Source: a bacterium
Lineage (GTDB): Bacteria > Chloroflexota > Anaerolineae > Caldilineales > Caldilineaceae
Length of the DNA: 64,000 nt
Direction: 5' to 3'
Assembly: GCA_016124945.1 (NCBI GenBank)
Contig: WGMT01000024.1
Location: 1-64,000, forward strand
Below the pieces are notes generated by a model, which made no database searches, was not told the DNA's origin, and saw only the letters and a program-made list of their open reading frames with translations. This document shows positions 18,486 to 27,327 of the stretch, in pieces. A program made the position numbers and the translations under genes. The first letter of the stretch is position 1; each line of letters starts with the position of its first letter.

Positions 18486-19496
18486 ATGAGCTACGCCATT
18501 GAAATTGAAGGACTGCGCAAAGTCTACTCAAAACGCGGCCGCCCCGATGTGGTCGCCGTCGAGGATCTGAACCTAAAGGTGCCGCGCGGACAGGTCTTCG
18601 GCTTCCTTGGGGCCAACGGTGCAGGCAAAACCACCACGATCAAAATGGCGTGCGGCCTGGTGTCTCCGACGTCGGGCCGGGTGCGCCTCAACGGCTTTGA
18701 TGCGCAACAGCAGCGCAGCCAGGCCATGCGCCAGATCGGCGCCGTCCTTGAAGGCACGCGCAACGTCTACTGGCGGCTGACGGCGTGGCAGAATCTGGTC
18801 TACTTTGGCCGCCTCAAAGGGACGCCCGACAGAGAACTCAAGCCCCGAGCCGAACGCCTGCTGCGCGAATTAGAGCTATGGGATCGGCGCAATGATATGG
18901 TCAACGCCTTTTCGCGGGGCATGCAGCAGAAGGTCGCCATCGCCTGTGCGCTGGTGGCCGATCCGCCGATTGTGCTCCTGGATGAACCAACATTGGGGCT
19001 GGATGTGCAGGCGGCGCGCACGGTGAAGCGTTGGATCGAATCACTCTCACGTGAACAGGGCAAGACGGTTGTCCTCACCACCCATCAGCTCGACATGGCC
19101 GAAAGCCTGTGCGACGAGGTGGCGATTATGAGTCATGGCCGTCTACTGGCCCACGAACCGACTGTGGATCTGCTCGATCTCTTCCGCCAGGAGTTCTACC
19201 GCATCCGTGTGCAGGGTCACCTGACGGCGGAGCAGATGGCGGATTTTGTCCACTTCGCAGCGGCGCACGAGAACGGGCAGACGATCCTGACCGGCGCGTT
19301 GCCTGCCGGAACGGATCTTTACGCCGTCGTCGAGCAACTGCGGCGGCTGAACCTGCCGCTGGTGTCGCTGACACCGACCGAAGCCAATCTCGAAGAGATC
19401 TTCGTTGAGTTGATGGATCGGGCAGCCGCGGAAAACAACAACGGTGCTGCGCCGCAACCTGCCGGCCTGTCCACACGCAACAATGGAAGGGGATGA
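18486..19496 (+). CDS. ABC transporter ATP-binding protein
   Basis: 336 residues. Walker A GANGAGKTTTIK, ABC signature FSRGMQQKVAIA, Walker B VLLDEPTLGLD and the switch TTHQ are all intact. It belongs to the class that pairs with ABC-2 permeases (drug, lipid or bacteriocin export). The C-terminal ~100 residues form the usual accessory domain. The stop overlaps the permease start by four bases (ATGA). Confidence 0.93.
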   Translation: MSYAIEIEGLRKVYSKRGRPDVVAVEDLNLKVPRGQVFGFLGANGAGKTTTIKMACGLVSPTSGRVRLNGFDAQQQRSQAMRQIGAVLEGTRNVYWRLTAWQNLVYFGRLKGTPDRELKPRAERLLRELELWDRRNDMVNAFSRGMQQKVAIACALVADPPIVLLDEPTLGLDVQAARTVKRWIESLSREQGKTVVLTTHQLDMAESLCDEVAIMSHGRLLAHEPTVDLLDLFRQEFYRIRVQGHLTAEQMADFVHFAAAHENGQTILTGALPAGTDLYAVVEQLRRLNLPLVSLTPTEANLEEIFVELMDRAAAENNNGAAPQPAGLSTRNNGRG

Positions 19497-20287
19497 TGAT
19501 GCAACTCACCGCCATGATCTTCGCCAACGAGACGCAAAAACGGCTGATGCTGCTCTGGGCGTACAAATTTAACTTTTTCACCCAGATGGCAATGTTCGCC
19601 TTCATCTTTCTTGGCATTAGTTTCTTCATCTCCGGCGGCGCGCCCAGTCAGGAACTGTTGGGGCCTGCGCTGCTGGGTTACCTCGTCTGGTTCTACGCCC
19701 TGGCCGCAATTGGCGACATGAGCTGGGGCATCCGCGAAGAGACGCAGACCGGTACGATGGAGCAGATGTACATGAGCCCGCTGCCCACCGGCGTCCTTTT
19801 GCTGGGGCGTTCAGCGGCGTCGTTGATTGTGAGCACGATGATGGTGGCGGTGACGGCCGTCGTCCTCATGTTGCTGCTCCAGGTGGCGCTGCCCATGCGT
19901 TGGGCCGGGGTGCCCGTCTTTTTGTTGACGCTTATCGGCCTCTATGGATTTTCGTTCATGCTGGCCGGAGCAACGTTGGTCTTTAAGCAGGTGGAAGCCT
20001 TGGCCAACGCGTTGCAGAACGCGCTACTTTTTCTCAACGGCGCTTTCTTGCCTGTAGACAGGCTGCCGGGCTGGCTTGAAGCCTTCGCCCACACGCTGCC
20101 CACCACGCAGGGGATCATTGTGCTGCGTCAGGTTGTCCTTGAAGGCGCGTCGCTGGCGGAACTTTGGCAAGAAGGCAGCCTGGTGTGGTTGACGGTCCAC
20201 TCAGCGTTTTATTTCGTTGCAGGGTGGTTTGTCTTTGCCTGGTGCGAGAAGAAAGCACGACAGAAGGGGGCACTGGGGCAGTATTAA
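19493..20287 (+). CDS. ABC-2 type transporter permease
   Basis: 264 residues with six hydrophobic segments. The EETQTGTMEQMYMSP region between the second and third helices is the typical coupling segment of ABC-2 permeases. It pairs with the ATPase encoded just upstream. The substrate is unknown; the surrounding SHOCT/DUF2089 genes suggest envelope homeostasis or export of a membrane-active compound. Three consecutive ATG codons at 19493, 19496 and 19499 are possible starts. Confidence 0.9.
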   Translation: MMMQLTAMIFANETQKRLMLLWAYKFNFFTQMAMFAFIFLGISFFISGGAPSQELLGPALLGYLVWFYALAAIGDMSWGIREETQTGTMEQMYMSPLPTGVLLLGRSAASLIVSTMMVAVTAVVLMLLLQVALPMRWAGVPVFLLTLIGLYGFSFMLAGATLVFKQVEALANALQNALLFLNGAFLPVDRLPGWLEAFAHTLPTTQGIIVLRQVVLEGASLAELWQEGSLVWLTVHSAFYFVAGWFVFAWCEKKARQKGALGQY

Positions 20288-20345
20288 TGAGTAAGAGTGA
20301 TGAGTAATTCAGAAGCTATATCGAATGCCTACTCATTACTCATTC
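20286..20345. repeat. Imperfect inverted repeat of ATGAGTAA words
   Basis: ATGAGTAA words at 20286-20308 and their complement at 20330-20345 form an imperfect hairpin between the permease and the SHOCT-like gene. It may reduce readthrough to the last gene. Confidence 0.6.
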
Positions 20346-20395
20346 CGTTAACAAAAATAGAGCCCAATACAGGGTATGTGATTATAGGAGTATTT

Positions 20396-20782
20396 ATGGC
20401 AACATCAGAAGAACGTATCAAAGTCCTCAAAATGATTCAGGACGGCAAGGTGACCGCTGAAGAGGGGACGCGCCTGCTGGCTGCACTCGACAAGAGCCGC
20501 CAACGGGCTGGACGATCCTCGCGCGGTGCAGCGCCAAACACCGGTGATGGTCGTTGGATTCGTCTACGGGTCTCCAACGCCCGTTCGGGTAAGACACAGG
20601 TCAACATGCAGATCCCAATTGGGTTGGTGAGCATGGGGCTGCAAATCGGTGGGCGTTTCGTGCCCGAAATGAACAAACTCGATGTAGGCCAACTGCAAGC
20701 CGCCCTTCAGGCAGGCACCCGCGGCAAGATCCTCGAAGTGGAGAGCGAAGACGGCGACCTGGTGGAGATCTTCGTGGAGTAA
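20396..20782 (+). CDS. SHOCT-like domain protein, last gene of the operon
   Basis: 128 residues from ATG 20396, which has TAGGAG six bases upstream. The N-terminal module ERIKVLKMIQDGKVTAEEG is nearly the same as the C-terminal module of the beta-repeat protein at 17203-18480. The rest (WIRLRVSNARSGKTQVNMQI, then EVESEDGDLVEIFVE) is a compact mostly beta domain found with such modules. No membrane segment. It probably works with the beta-repeat protein and the transporter; mechanism unknown. Confidence 0.82.
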   Translation: MATSEERIKVLKMIQDGKVTAEEGTRLLAALDKSRQRAGRSSRGAAPNTGDGRWIRLRVSNARSGKTQVNMQIPIGLVSMGLQIGGRFVPEMNKLDVGQLQAALQAGTRGKILEVESEDGDLVEIFVE

Positions 20783-20813
20783 ATGGAACTACGGGCGGGA
20801 TGTTGTAAGGCAC

Positions 20814-20889
20814 AATCTGACGAAAGACAGAGGACGAACGTTAAGCATCATCACATGCTTAACGTTCGTCCTCTGTCTTTCGTCAGATT
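20814..20889. terminator. Large perfect hairpin between convergent genes
   Basis: Arms of about 35 nt (20814-20848 and 20855-20889) pair without mismatch around a six-base loop (CATCAC). It lies between the SHOCT-like gene and the oxidase subunit I gene, which converge, so it could end transcription from both sides. T residues follow the right arm. Confidence 0.85.
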
Positions 20890-20915
20890 TTTAGGTTCGA
20901 TGTTCTGCTATGCAA

Positions 20916-22688
20916 CTACCAAACTCGCATCATGCGCGATGTGAACTCCGCTTCCACAATAAGCCGGTAAAGCATGGGGCCGTAGCCGAAGACGATCAAC
21001 GCAAGGGCGCCGTAGAGCCACGGCTTCCAGTTGTTGAGCCAATCCGGCACAGGACGATCTTCATCGAGCGCTTGGGCGATGGGCATTTCGATGGGCTTCT
21101 CAAGCCGTTTGGTGGCAAAGAGCGTGCCCACGATGACCACGTAGAAGAGGATGGAGCTGACGGTGAGCAGCAGCACGCCCACAAGCATCTCCATGATCAT
21201 GGGGTTCCAGGCCTCTTGATAGTAAGGGGTCGATCCCAGCATGGTTCGTCGCGGGGCGCCGAAATGCAGGCCCAACAGGTGGAAACCGTTGCCGAAGAGG
21301 ATCATGCCGAAGAGCCATGTCCACGCCTGGGCCAGCGCCAACTTAGGCGAGAAGAGCTTCTTCCCTGTCAACATAGGAATCATCCAGTAGGCGATGCCGA
21401 AGAAGGTCAACGTTGTGGCCGATCCCACGGTCAAGTGGAAGTGGCCGGGGATCCAGGTGGTGTTGTGCACGGCCAGGTTCATGTTGTACGAGGCGTTGGT
21501 GATGCCGCTGATGCCGCCGAAGGCAAAGAGAATCATGGCGAAGTTCTGCGCCGTGAACGATGGATCATTCCACGGCAACTTCCACATCCAGCCAAACCAG
21601 CCCTTGCCACCGCGAGCGCGTCCGCCCGTCTCCAGCGACGCGGCAACGGTGAAGGCCGTCAACAAGCTGGGGAAGGCTACGCCGAAGGTCAAAATGGCGT
21701 GAATATACTTCCAGGCCGCCGGGATGCCAGGGTCGGTGTACTGGTGATGGAAGCCCAATGGTGTTGAGAGGAGCAGGAAGAGCCAGAAGACGAGGCGGGC
21801 CAGGTTGTCGCTGAATAGTTTGCCTCCTGCTTGTTTCGGCACCATGCCATACCAGGCCACATAAGCCGGCAGCAACCAAAAGTAGACGAGCGGATGGCCG
21901 GTGAACCAGAAGAGCGTGCGGCCCAACAGGGGATCCGTCGTAGGATCGGCTGTTGCCGCCCCAGGGATCAACGAGAAAACGAGTTGGGAGAACCACGAAG
22001 TTGGGTCGTTCTGCATCTCCCACAGCACCGCAGCCGGCAAGAGCAGAATGAGGATTTCGGCAGCGACACCGATGGTGCAGATCTGCCAGAGCACCATGGT
22101 GATCAACGACCCCAGCGCGATAAAGGGCGTCGCCACGCCGGGATTGTCCTTTTTCCATGCCCAGTAGGTGAAGTAGAATCCCCAACCGGCAATCCAAGAG
22201 CCCACCACGACCAGTGTTAGCCCTAGATAGAATTTTGAATCAGCCCTCAACGGTGGGTAGAAGGTGTAGAGCACGCTGGCGGCGTCACCCAGCAATGGAA
22301 TCGCAGCCAGGATCAGGCCCACGGTCATCACCCAGAAGCCTACCCAGTTCACCACCGGGTAGCGTAGTGGTCGTCCTAACGAGCGAGTGATCGCTAATGT
22401 GAAGAAGCCGACGATGAAGAAGGTTGTCCACACCAGTGCATTGAGCACACCGTGGATTGTCAACCCCTGGTAGTAGCTTTTTAGCGCCGGTTCCAGGAAC
22501 GGGTAAAAGTTGAAGCCGGCGTGTTCAAACCCCTGCAAGATCCCAATCAAAATGCCAACCGAAAGGGCCGTTGTGCCGATGCCCACGTGGGCGCCGGTCA
22601 GCTTGTTTTCGGTGCTGTAGCCAACCGCACTACTCTGTTCATAGACAGGCGCAGCGCCCAGCGGTTGGCGTAATGTCCCTACTGACAT
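20916..22688 (-). CDS. cbaA: ba3-type cytochrome oxidase subunit I
   Basis: Haem-copper oxygen reductase core subunit (590 residues, about 13 helices), reducing O2 to water and pumping protons. Haem ligand region HGVLNALVWTTFF; CuB and cross-linked Tyr region GHPLVYFWLLPAY; further CuB ligands HHQYTDPG; haem a3/b ligands WIPGHFHLTVG. HPLVYFW, in place of HPEVY, is typical of the ba3 (B-type) family. It is the last gene of an operon sco-IIa-II-I. B-type oxidases have high O2 affinity, which suits low oxygen. Confidence 0.94.
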   Translation of the reverse strand: MSVGTLRQPLGAAPVYEQSSAVGYSTENKLTGAHVGIGTTALSVGILIGILQGFEHAGFNFYPFLEPALKSYYQGLTIHGVLNALVWTTFFIVGFFTLAITRSLGRPLRYPVVNWVGFWVMTVGLILAAIPLLGDAASVLYTFYPPLRADSKFYLGLTLVVVGSWIAGWGFYFTYWAWKKDNPGVATPFIALGSLITMVLWQICTIGVAAEILILLLPAAVLWEMQNDPTSWFSQLVFSLIPGAATADPTTDPLLGRTLFWFTGHPLVYFWLLPAYVAWYGMVPKQAGGKLFSDNLARLVFWLFLLLSTPLGFHHQYTDPGIPAAWKYIHAILTFGVAFPSLLTAFTVAASLETGGRARGGKGWFGWMWKLPWNDPSFTAQNFAMILFAFGGISGITNASYNMNLAVHNTTWIPGHFHLTVGSATTLTFFGIAYWMIPMLTGKKLFSPKLALAQAWTWLFGMILFGNGFHLLGLHFGAPRRTMLGSTPYYQEAWNPMIMEMLVGVLLLTVSSILFYVVIVGTLFATKRLEKPIEMPIAQALDEDRPVPDWLNNWKPWLYGALALIVFGYGPMLYRLIVEAEFTSRMMRVW

Positions 22689-22751
22689 GATGGTTTCTCC
22701 TCACACTCTCGATGTGATGTGATACTGGATGTGACCAGAGATGCGCCGACC

Positions 22752-23255
22752 TTATTCGGTCGCGGTCGCTTCTGCGTTTGGATCTTCGACAAAGATCTGG
22801 GCATACATCGTGTGATGTAACGTGCCGCAATATTCATGACAGATGATGTCGTAGGTGCCTGGCTCGTCAAAGGTCGCCTTGAGCTTGCCCACCTGGCCAG
22901 GGATCACCATCATGTTGACGTTGGTCCCCAAAATTTTGAAGCCGTGCAAGACATCGCGACTGGTGACGTAAAAGGTCACCTCTGAGCCGGCCGGCACGCG
23001 GATCTCGTTGGGCACGAAGCTCCACACCTGCGAAAGGACATATGCTTCGTACTTGCCGGGGGCCAATTCACGCAAACCCGGCTCCGCCCACGGACTGCCG
23101 GCCTCGGTCAACGTTTGCGGGTTGACACGCTGATAGGCGCCTGGCACCTGAATGCCATGGGCAATACCGGCCACTGTCACCGCGCCGACGAAGACAACTA
23201 GAATCAGGATCGTAATGCGGATCCACGCCTGTTCATAGCGATCTACGTGTATCAC
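22752..23255 (-). CDS. cbaB: ba3-type cytochrome oxidase subunit II
   Basis: 167 residues: one N-terminal membrane anchor (about 12-34), then the extracytoplasmic CuA domain. The CuA ligands are H104 (VLHGFKI), C139, E141, C143, H147 and M150 in [12 protein letters not shown]. It takes electrons from cytochrome c or a blue copper protein. The GTG start overlaps the stop of the IIa gene by four bases. Confidence 0.95.
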   Translation of the reverse strand: MIHVDRYEQAWIRITILILVVFVGAVTVAGIAHGIQVPGAYQRVNPQTLTEAGSPWAEPGLRELAPGKYEAYVLSQVWSFVPNEIRVPAGSEVTFYVTSRDVLHGFKILGTNVNMMVIPGQVGKLKATFDEPGTYDIICHEYCGTLHHTMYAQIFVEDPNAEATATE

Positions 23256-23371
23256 TGGGTCGCTCCTCTAGATAGCAGGGTGAGGTAAACATTGCTCCAC
23301 AGGGCCAGGATGATGACCGCATAGACAATCATCAACGCAATCGCACCCTTCGGGGTATCTGGGTCTTTCAT
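23252..23371 (-). CDS. cbaD: ba3-type oxidase subunit IIa
   Basis: A 39-residue protein starting at ATG 23371 (GGAGGA upstream): [20 protein letters not shown] then a single membrane helix ending LLSRGATQ. Length, the PKGA motif before the helix and the position next to subunit II match the one-helix IIa subunit of Thermus ba3 oxidase. It supplies the helix that subunit II of other oxidases has as its second anchor. The longer reading from 23437 adds unconserved residues. Four-base overlap with subunit II. Confidence 0.88.
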   Translation of the reverse strand: MKDPDTPKGAIALMIVYAVIILALWSNVYLTLLSRGATQ

Positions 23372-23424
23372 GGTTCCTCCTCGTGGTTGATGAAAAGAAT
23401 AAGTGATTTGTGATTGGGTAATGA

Positions 23425-24141
23425 TCACGGATAACAAAGAAACAGATGGGCCGCTTCATACGCATACTTGGTGATGCCCGTGCTGTTGCGCGCTTCGGTA
23501 AGCAACAGGTCGATATCGCGCATCGCTTCGCTCAAAGACGGCACGCCGCGGCGATACTCGGCCCGCAAAATGCCTACCCCATCGACAATGATCATCGACG
23601 GCTCCAGCGTGACCTTGTCCTCTTCGACGGTGTAGTAGGTGGTCATCCCCGCGCCGACAATGTACTTAAGCTGATCCGGATCGCCGGTGAGCAGATGCCA
23701 GCGCGTTGTGTCCACACCGTTGGCCTGGGCATAGGCGCTCAGGCGCTCGGGCGTGTCCGCCGGATCGACGGAGATGGTGACCAAATCAATCGGGATTTCA
23801 CTGTTGAGGGCGCCAATTTCGCGCTGCAAATCGGCCATCAGTGCCCAGGACGCTGTACAAGTTTCACCGCAATCTGTGAATGCCGTGTTGTACAGGACAA
23901 TGTGGCCGCGCAGATCCTCGTGCGACATGCGCACCCCATCTTGGTTGACGAGCAGATAGCCGGGCGCCAGCCGAATGCGCGGCAACACCAACACAGGGCG
24001 CACCGTCACAAAAAGCAAGACTGCTATGACGGGCACCGCAATCAGCATATAGATCAGGGTGGATTTAGAGCGAAGCAGCGAGAACTCCGTCCCCGTCTGT
24101 GCATGAATAGCAGCCAAGTTCCCCTCCAAACGTGGCTTCAT
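23425..24141 (-). CDS. SCO1/SenC-like protein lacking the conserved His
   Basis: 238 residues: N-terminal helix ~28-48, then a thioredoxin-like SCO domain. The copper-binding cysteines are C91 and C95 (DCGETC). The third ligand of SCO proteins, a His in a D-H-S/T-A-type motif, is not found; the equivalent region reads VTLEPSMIIVDGVG. Its position as first gene of the oxidase operon suggests a role in CuA assembly or as a thiol reductase for CuA cysteines. Contrast with the SCO at 35918-36547, which keeps the His. Confidence 0.82.
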   Translation of the reverse strand: MKPRLEGNLAAIHAQTGTEFSLLRSKSTLIYMLIAVPVIAVLLFVTVRPVLVLPRIRLAPGYLLVNQDGVRMSHEDLRGHIVLYNTAFTDCGETCTASWALMADLQREIGALNSEIPIDLVTISVDPADTPERLSAYAQANGVDTTRWHLLTGDPDQLKYIVGAGMTTYYTVEEDKVTLEPSMIIVDGVGILRAEYRRGVPSLSEAMRDIDLLLTEARNSTGITKYAYEAAHLFLCYP

Positions 24142-24259
24142 CGATCTCTGTTATTTCTCTACCGTTCAGGTAATAAGTTATAGCGGAGATGACTACTACA
24201 TTCACCGTTCGGGCGATGAGTTAAGCGGCTAGTCAGGTGACTAGTAAGGTAGGGGGGCA

Positions 24260-25807
24260 CTACGCACTATCTCTCGCCATTCTGCACATCACGTCCACAC
24301 GACTGGCCGGCCCAATCTCTTCGACACTTTGATCGAGGAAGGCGCGGGCGAAGTTGACGAAGCGGAAGACGTCTTCAAAGGTGGTGGCGAGGCCTACCGA
24401 GATGCGAATGGAACTAGGATCAATGCCGTAGTGATCGACGAATCGAGAACGTAGCTCCCAGAAGGGCAACGAGTTCGGCTGGCCGAAGATGCCGTCCATT
24501 TCCTGCGCCGTGAGTCTTTTGGCGATTTCACCGGCGCCGGGATTGCAGAAACAGCCGGTGCGCAATGAAATTTGCAGTGCGTTGGCCAATTCCTCGATGC
24601 GCTCCACGTCCAACACCTTCCCCTGCGGGTCGAGCAAGTTCATGGTGATGGTGCCGCCGCGCTGCACCGTTGACAGCGGGCCGTGAATCTGCGCCAGGGG
24701 CTCTCCGTTGCGGTGACGCAGCGAAGAAAGTGCCCACAAAAGCCAGTCGGTCAGGCAGATCACCCGCTCGTGGATCGTGTCGATGCCGATTTCATCCATA
24801 AAGCGCAGGCCGATCTCCACCGCCGGGATCATTAGGTAGTTGACGGTGCCGTCCTCGAAGGCCGCTTCACCGTCGGCCAGGTAGTGACCGTCCCCTTGTA
24901 CTGAGGCGACAGTGACAGTGCCGCCGGCAAACCAGGGACGCCGCAGCTTCGCCAGCGCCGTCCGCCGCGCCAGCAGGCAGCCGATGCCGGTGGGGTAGCC
25001 GAACATTTTGTAGAACGAGAGCGACACAAAATCAGGGTGGATCTCGCTCAGATCCAGCCGGTTGGTGGGCGCAAACGCCGCGGCGTCGAGGAAGACCTCC
25101 CAGCCGCGTGCCTGCGCCGCTGCGATCCAGCCCAGCGAATGCTGCACGCCGGTGTAATTCGACTGAGCCGGGTAAGCGAATAGATTTGATTTTTGGGGAT
25201 CAGCACGATCCAGCGCCGTCTGCAATGCCGCTTCGTCTAGCCGCATCTCAGGGCGCGCCACTGGCAAGTAGACGACATTGGCACCGCCTGCGCGGGCAAA
25301 TTCGCGGATACCGTTCACCGAGTTGTGATTGTCTGAGGTCAACAGGTAGTGCGATCCTGGCCCAAAGGGATATGATTCGCCCACCAGTTTCAACGCACCG
25401 CTGGCATTGAGCGTAAAGATAGCCACATACTCGGCAGGGTCGGCGTTGAAATAGGAGAGCACATAGGCGCGCGCTGCTTCAACCCGATCCGTCATGGCCT
25501 GCGACGTTGGGTTGTGCGAATGGGGATTGCCGAAGACACCCTCTTGCAGCATCTGCATGTGCTGGGCAAGCTGTCGTTCAGCATAAAGACCGCCGCCGGT
25601 GTAGTCGAGGTAGACGTGTCGTTGACGATCAAGGCGAGCAAACTCGCTTGTGCGCAGATTGTCCAATACACTCGTCCCCGCGTAGGACGGGTAGGTACGC
25701 AAGAATTCAGCCTGTGCGGTCTCTAAATCGTCCGCCTGTGCCGTCTTGTCGAAGTAGCCGAAACAACAGTCTGGCTCGAAATCAAGTGAAAACGTCTTTT
25801 CTTGCAT
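24260..25807 (-). CDS. Class V aminotransferase / cysteine-desulfurase-like protein
   Basis: PLP enzyme of 515 residues. The N-terminal part (VYLDYTGGGLYAERQLAQH, GNPHSHNPTS) and LSFYKMFGYPTGIGCLL, with the PLP-binding Lys, resemble the NifS-like domain of molybdenum-cofactor sulfurases more than IscS. A Cys-rich loop near the end (RTGCFCNPGAGE) is in the place of the persulfide-carrying cysteine. It may mobilise sulfur from cysteine. No molybdoenzyme gene is near. It lies 118 bp upstream of the sco-oxidase operon on the same strand. Confidence 0.8.
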   Translation of the reverse strand: MQEKTFSLDFEPDCCFGYFDKTAQADDLETAQAEFLRTYPSYAGTSVLDNLRTSEFARLDRQRHVYLDYTGGGLYAERQLAQHMQMLQEGVFGNPHSHNPTSQAMTDRVEAARAYVLSYFNADPAEYVAIFTLNASGALKLVGESYPFGPGSHYLLTSDNHNSVNGIREFARAGGANVVYLPVARPEMRLDEAALQTALDRADPQKSNLFAYPAQSNYTGVQHSLGWIAAAQARGWEVFLDAAAFAPTNRLDLSEIHPDFVSLSFYKMFGYPTGIGCLLARRTALAKLRRPWFAGGTVTVASVQGDGHYLADGEAAFEDGTVNYLMIPAVEIGLRFMDEIGIDTIHERVICLTDWLLWALSSLRHRNGEPLAQIHGPLSTVQRGGTITMNLLDPQGKVLDVERIEELANALQISLRTGCFCNPGAGEIAKRLTAQEMDGIFGQPNSLPFWELRSRFVDHYGIDPSSIRISVGLATTFEDVFRFVNFARAFLDQSVEEIGPASRVDVMCRMARDSA

Positions 25808-26211
25808 GATGCTATCCCCTTTCGGATTACAGGTAAGAGTTTATCTCCCATCCTACGCCATGCTGCGCCGATGGACAACCATGCGCAGGTAAACGACGTT
25901 GGCTTTAGACGTTGGCTTTAGAAGACAGACTTCATCAGTTCGGCGTCTGAAAACAGTTATGTATGACAAATTGCGCTGAGAAAATTGGGGCGTTGAAACA
26001 AAAATAACCGTATATGCGGATTTTTGTATAGGATCGTAGCCTACATAAGTTGACGAATTTTGAGTGAACTTAATTCATGGCAAGCAACATCACCGACTAG
26101 GTAAAAGTTGCGGGGTTCATAAGTTGCGGTCACGAATTTGGAAAAACTACCTCTTCACCCTCACCCCCACAAGTTGGATCAATATTCGCCCCCTGCGCTA
26201 TACTCTCCTGC
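25808..26211. other. Divergent intergenic region, aminotransferase / proB
   Basis: 404 bp with no gene I can support. It holds a short direct repeat ACGTTGGCTTTAGA (25898-25923), an AT-rich part around 25960-26075 and, at its right end, the predicted proB -10 box at 26199-26204. Confidence 0.5.
26174..26204 (+). promoter_or_regulatory. Predicted proB promoter, apparently leaderless
   Basis: TATACT at 26199-26204 ends seven bases before the proB ATG (26212), so transcription would begin at or next to the start codon. A TTGGAT at 26174-26179 is a weak -35 with a long 19-bp spacer. No ribosome-binding site precedes the ATG. Confidence 0.55.
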
Positions 26212-27315
26212 ATGTACAAACGCGTTGTTGTGAAGCTTGGCACCAGTGTATTGACCGGCGGCTCACGCCAACTCAACCGTCCTCAGATGGTGGAGTTGAC
26301 GCGCCAGTGCGCCGAGTTGCACCGGCAAGGGTGCGATATTTTGCTATGCACGTCCGGCGCGGTGGCGGCAGGGCGCGCCGAATTAGGCTTCCCCCAACTG
26401 CCGCCTACTGTGGCCAGCAAACAGATGCTCGCCGCCGTCGGCCAAGGACGGCTCATGTTCGTCTGGGAGCAGTTGTTTGACATCTACGGCATCCACGTCG
26501 GCCAGATTTTGCTCACCCGCGCCGACACCGAAGACCGTCACCGCTTCCTCAACGCACGCGACGCCATCGGCGCGCTGTTGGCGCACAAGATCGTACCCAT
26601 TGTCAACGAGAACGACGCCGTCGCCACCGAAGAGATCAAAGTGGGCGACAACGACAACCTGTCCGCGCTGGTGGCGGTGCTGGCTGACGCCGATCTGCTC
26701 CTGCTCATCACCGATCAGCCCGGCCTCTTCACGGCGGACCCACGCACGAACCCCGACGCCACGCTGATCCCCGAAGTGCGCACCATCGACGAGTCGCTGA
26801 AGCGGCTGGCAGGTGGTAGCAAGAGCGGGCTGGGTGTGGGCGGCATGGCCACCAAACTCCAGGCCGCGGACGTGGCGCGCCGCGCCGGCACAAACGTTGT
26901 CATTGCCGCTGGCAGTGCGCCCAATGTGATTGTGCGCGCCGTGGCCGGTGAGCCGGTGGGCACCCGCTTCCCTGCCCTGGAATCGCCGCTTGAAAACCGC
27001 AAACGCTGGATCCTGGCCGGTCCCGCCCCATCGGGAACACTTTTCGTCGACGCCGGCGCGGCGCGGGCGCTGCGCCAGAACGGGCGCAGCCTGCTGCCGG
27101 CGGGCATCACCGCCATCACCGGCCTCTTCGAGCGGGGTGACACCGTCTTCGTGCGCGAACCTGAAGGCCCGATCCTGGCGCGTGGCATCGCCCGCTACAA
27201 CAGCCACGATCTGGCCCGCATCCGCGGCTGCCAATCCGCCGAAATCGACAAGGTCCTCGGCTACGCCTATGGTCCGGTGGCGATTCATCGGAATGATATG
27301 ATTTTGTTGGAGTAA
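26212..27315 (+). CDS. proB: Glutamate 5-kinase
   Basis: First step of proline synthesis: ATP-dependent phosphorylation of glutamate. Amino-acid-kinase fold with VVKLGTSVL at the N-terminus, [24 protein letters not shown] and [17 protein letters not shown]. The C-terminal PUA domain (about 280-360) is present ([25 protein letters not shown]). 367 residues fits the full-length enzyme. proA follows after 12 bp. No Shine-Dalgarno precedes the ATG. Confidence 0.96.
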   Translation: MYKRVVVKLGTSVLTGGSRQLNRPQMVELTRQCAELHRQGCDILLCTSGAVAAGRAELGFPQLPPTVASKQMLAAVGQGRLMFVWEQLFDIYGIHVGQILLTRADTEDRHRFLNARDAIGALLAHKIVPIVNENDAVATEEIKVGDNDNLSALVAVLADADLLLLITDQPGLFTADPRTNPDATLIPEVRTIDESLKRLAGGSKSGLGVGGMATKLQAADVARRAGTNVVIAAGSAPNVIVRAVAGEPVGTRFPALESPLENRKRWILAGPAPSGTLFVDAGAARALRQNGRSLLPAGITAITGLFERGDTVFVREPEGPILARGIARYNSHDLARIRGCQSAEIDKVLGYAYGPVAIHRNDMILLE

Positions 27316-27327
27316 GGAGAGCGAACA

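Noticed and set aside
20910..21767. 285-residue plus-strand frame opposite oxidase subunit I
   Set aside because: The minus-strand subunit I is unmistakable (HPLVYFW etc.); the antisense protein is His/Arg/Gly-rich and without a motif.
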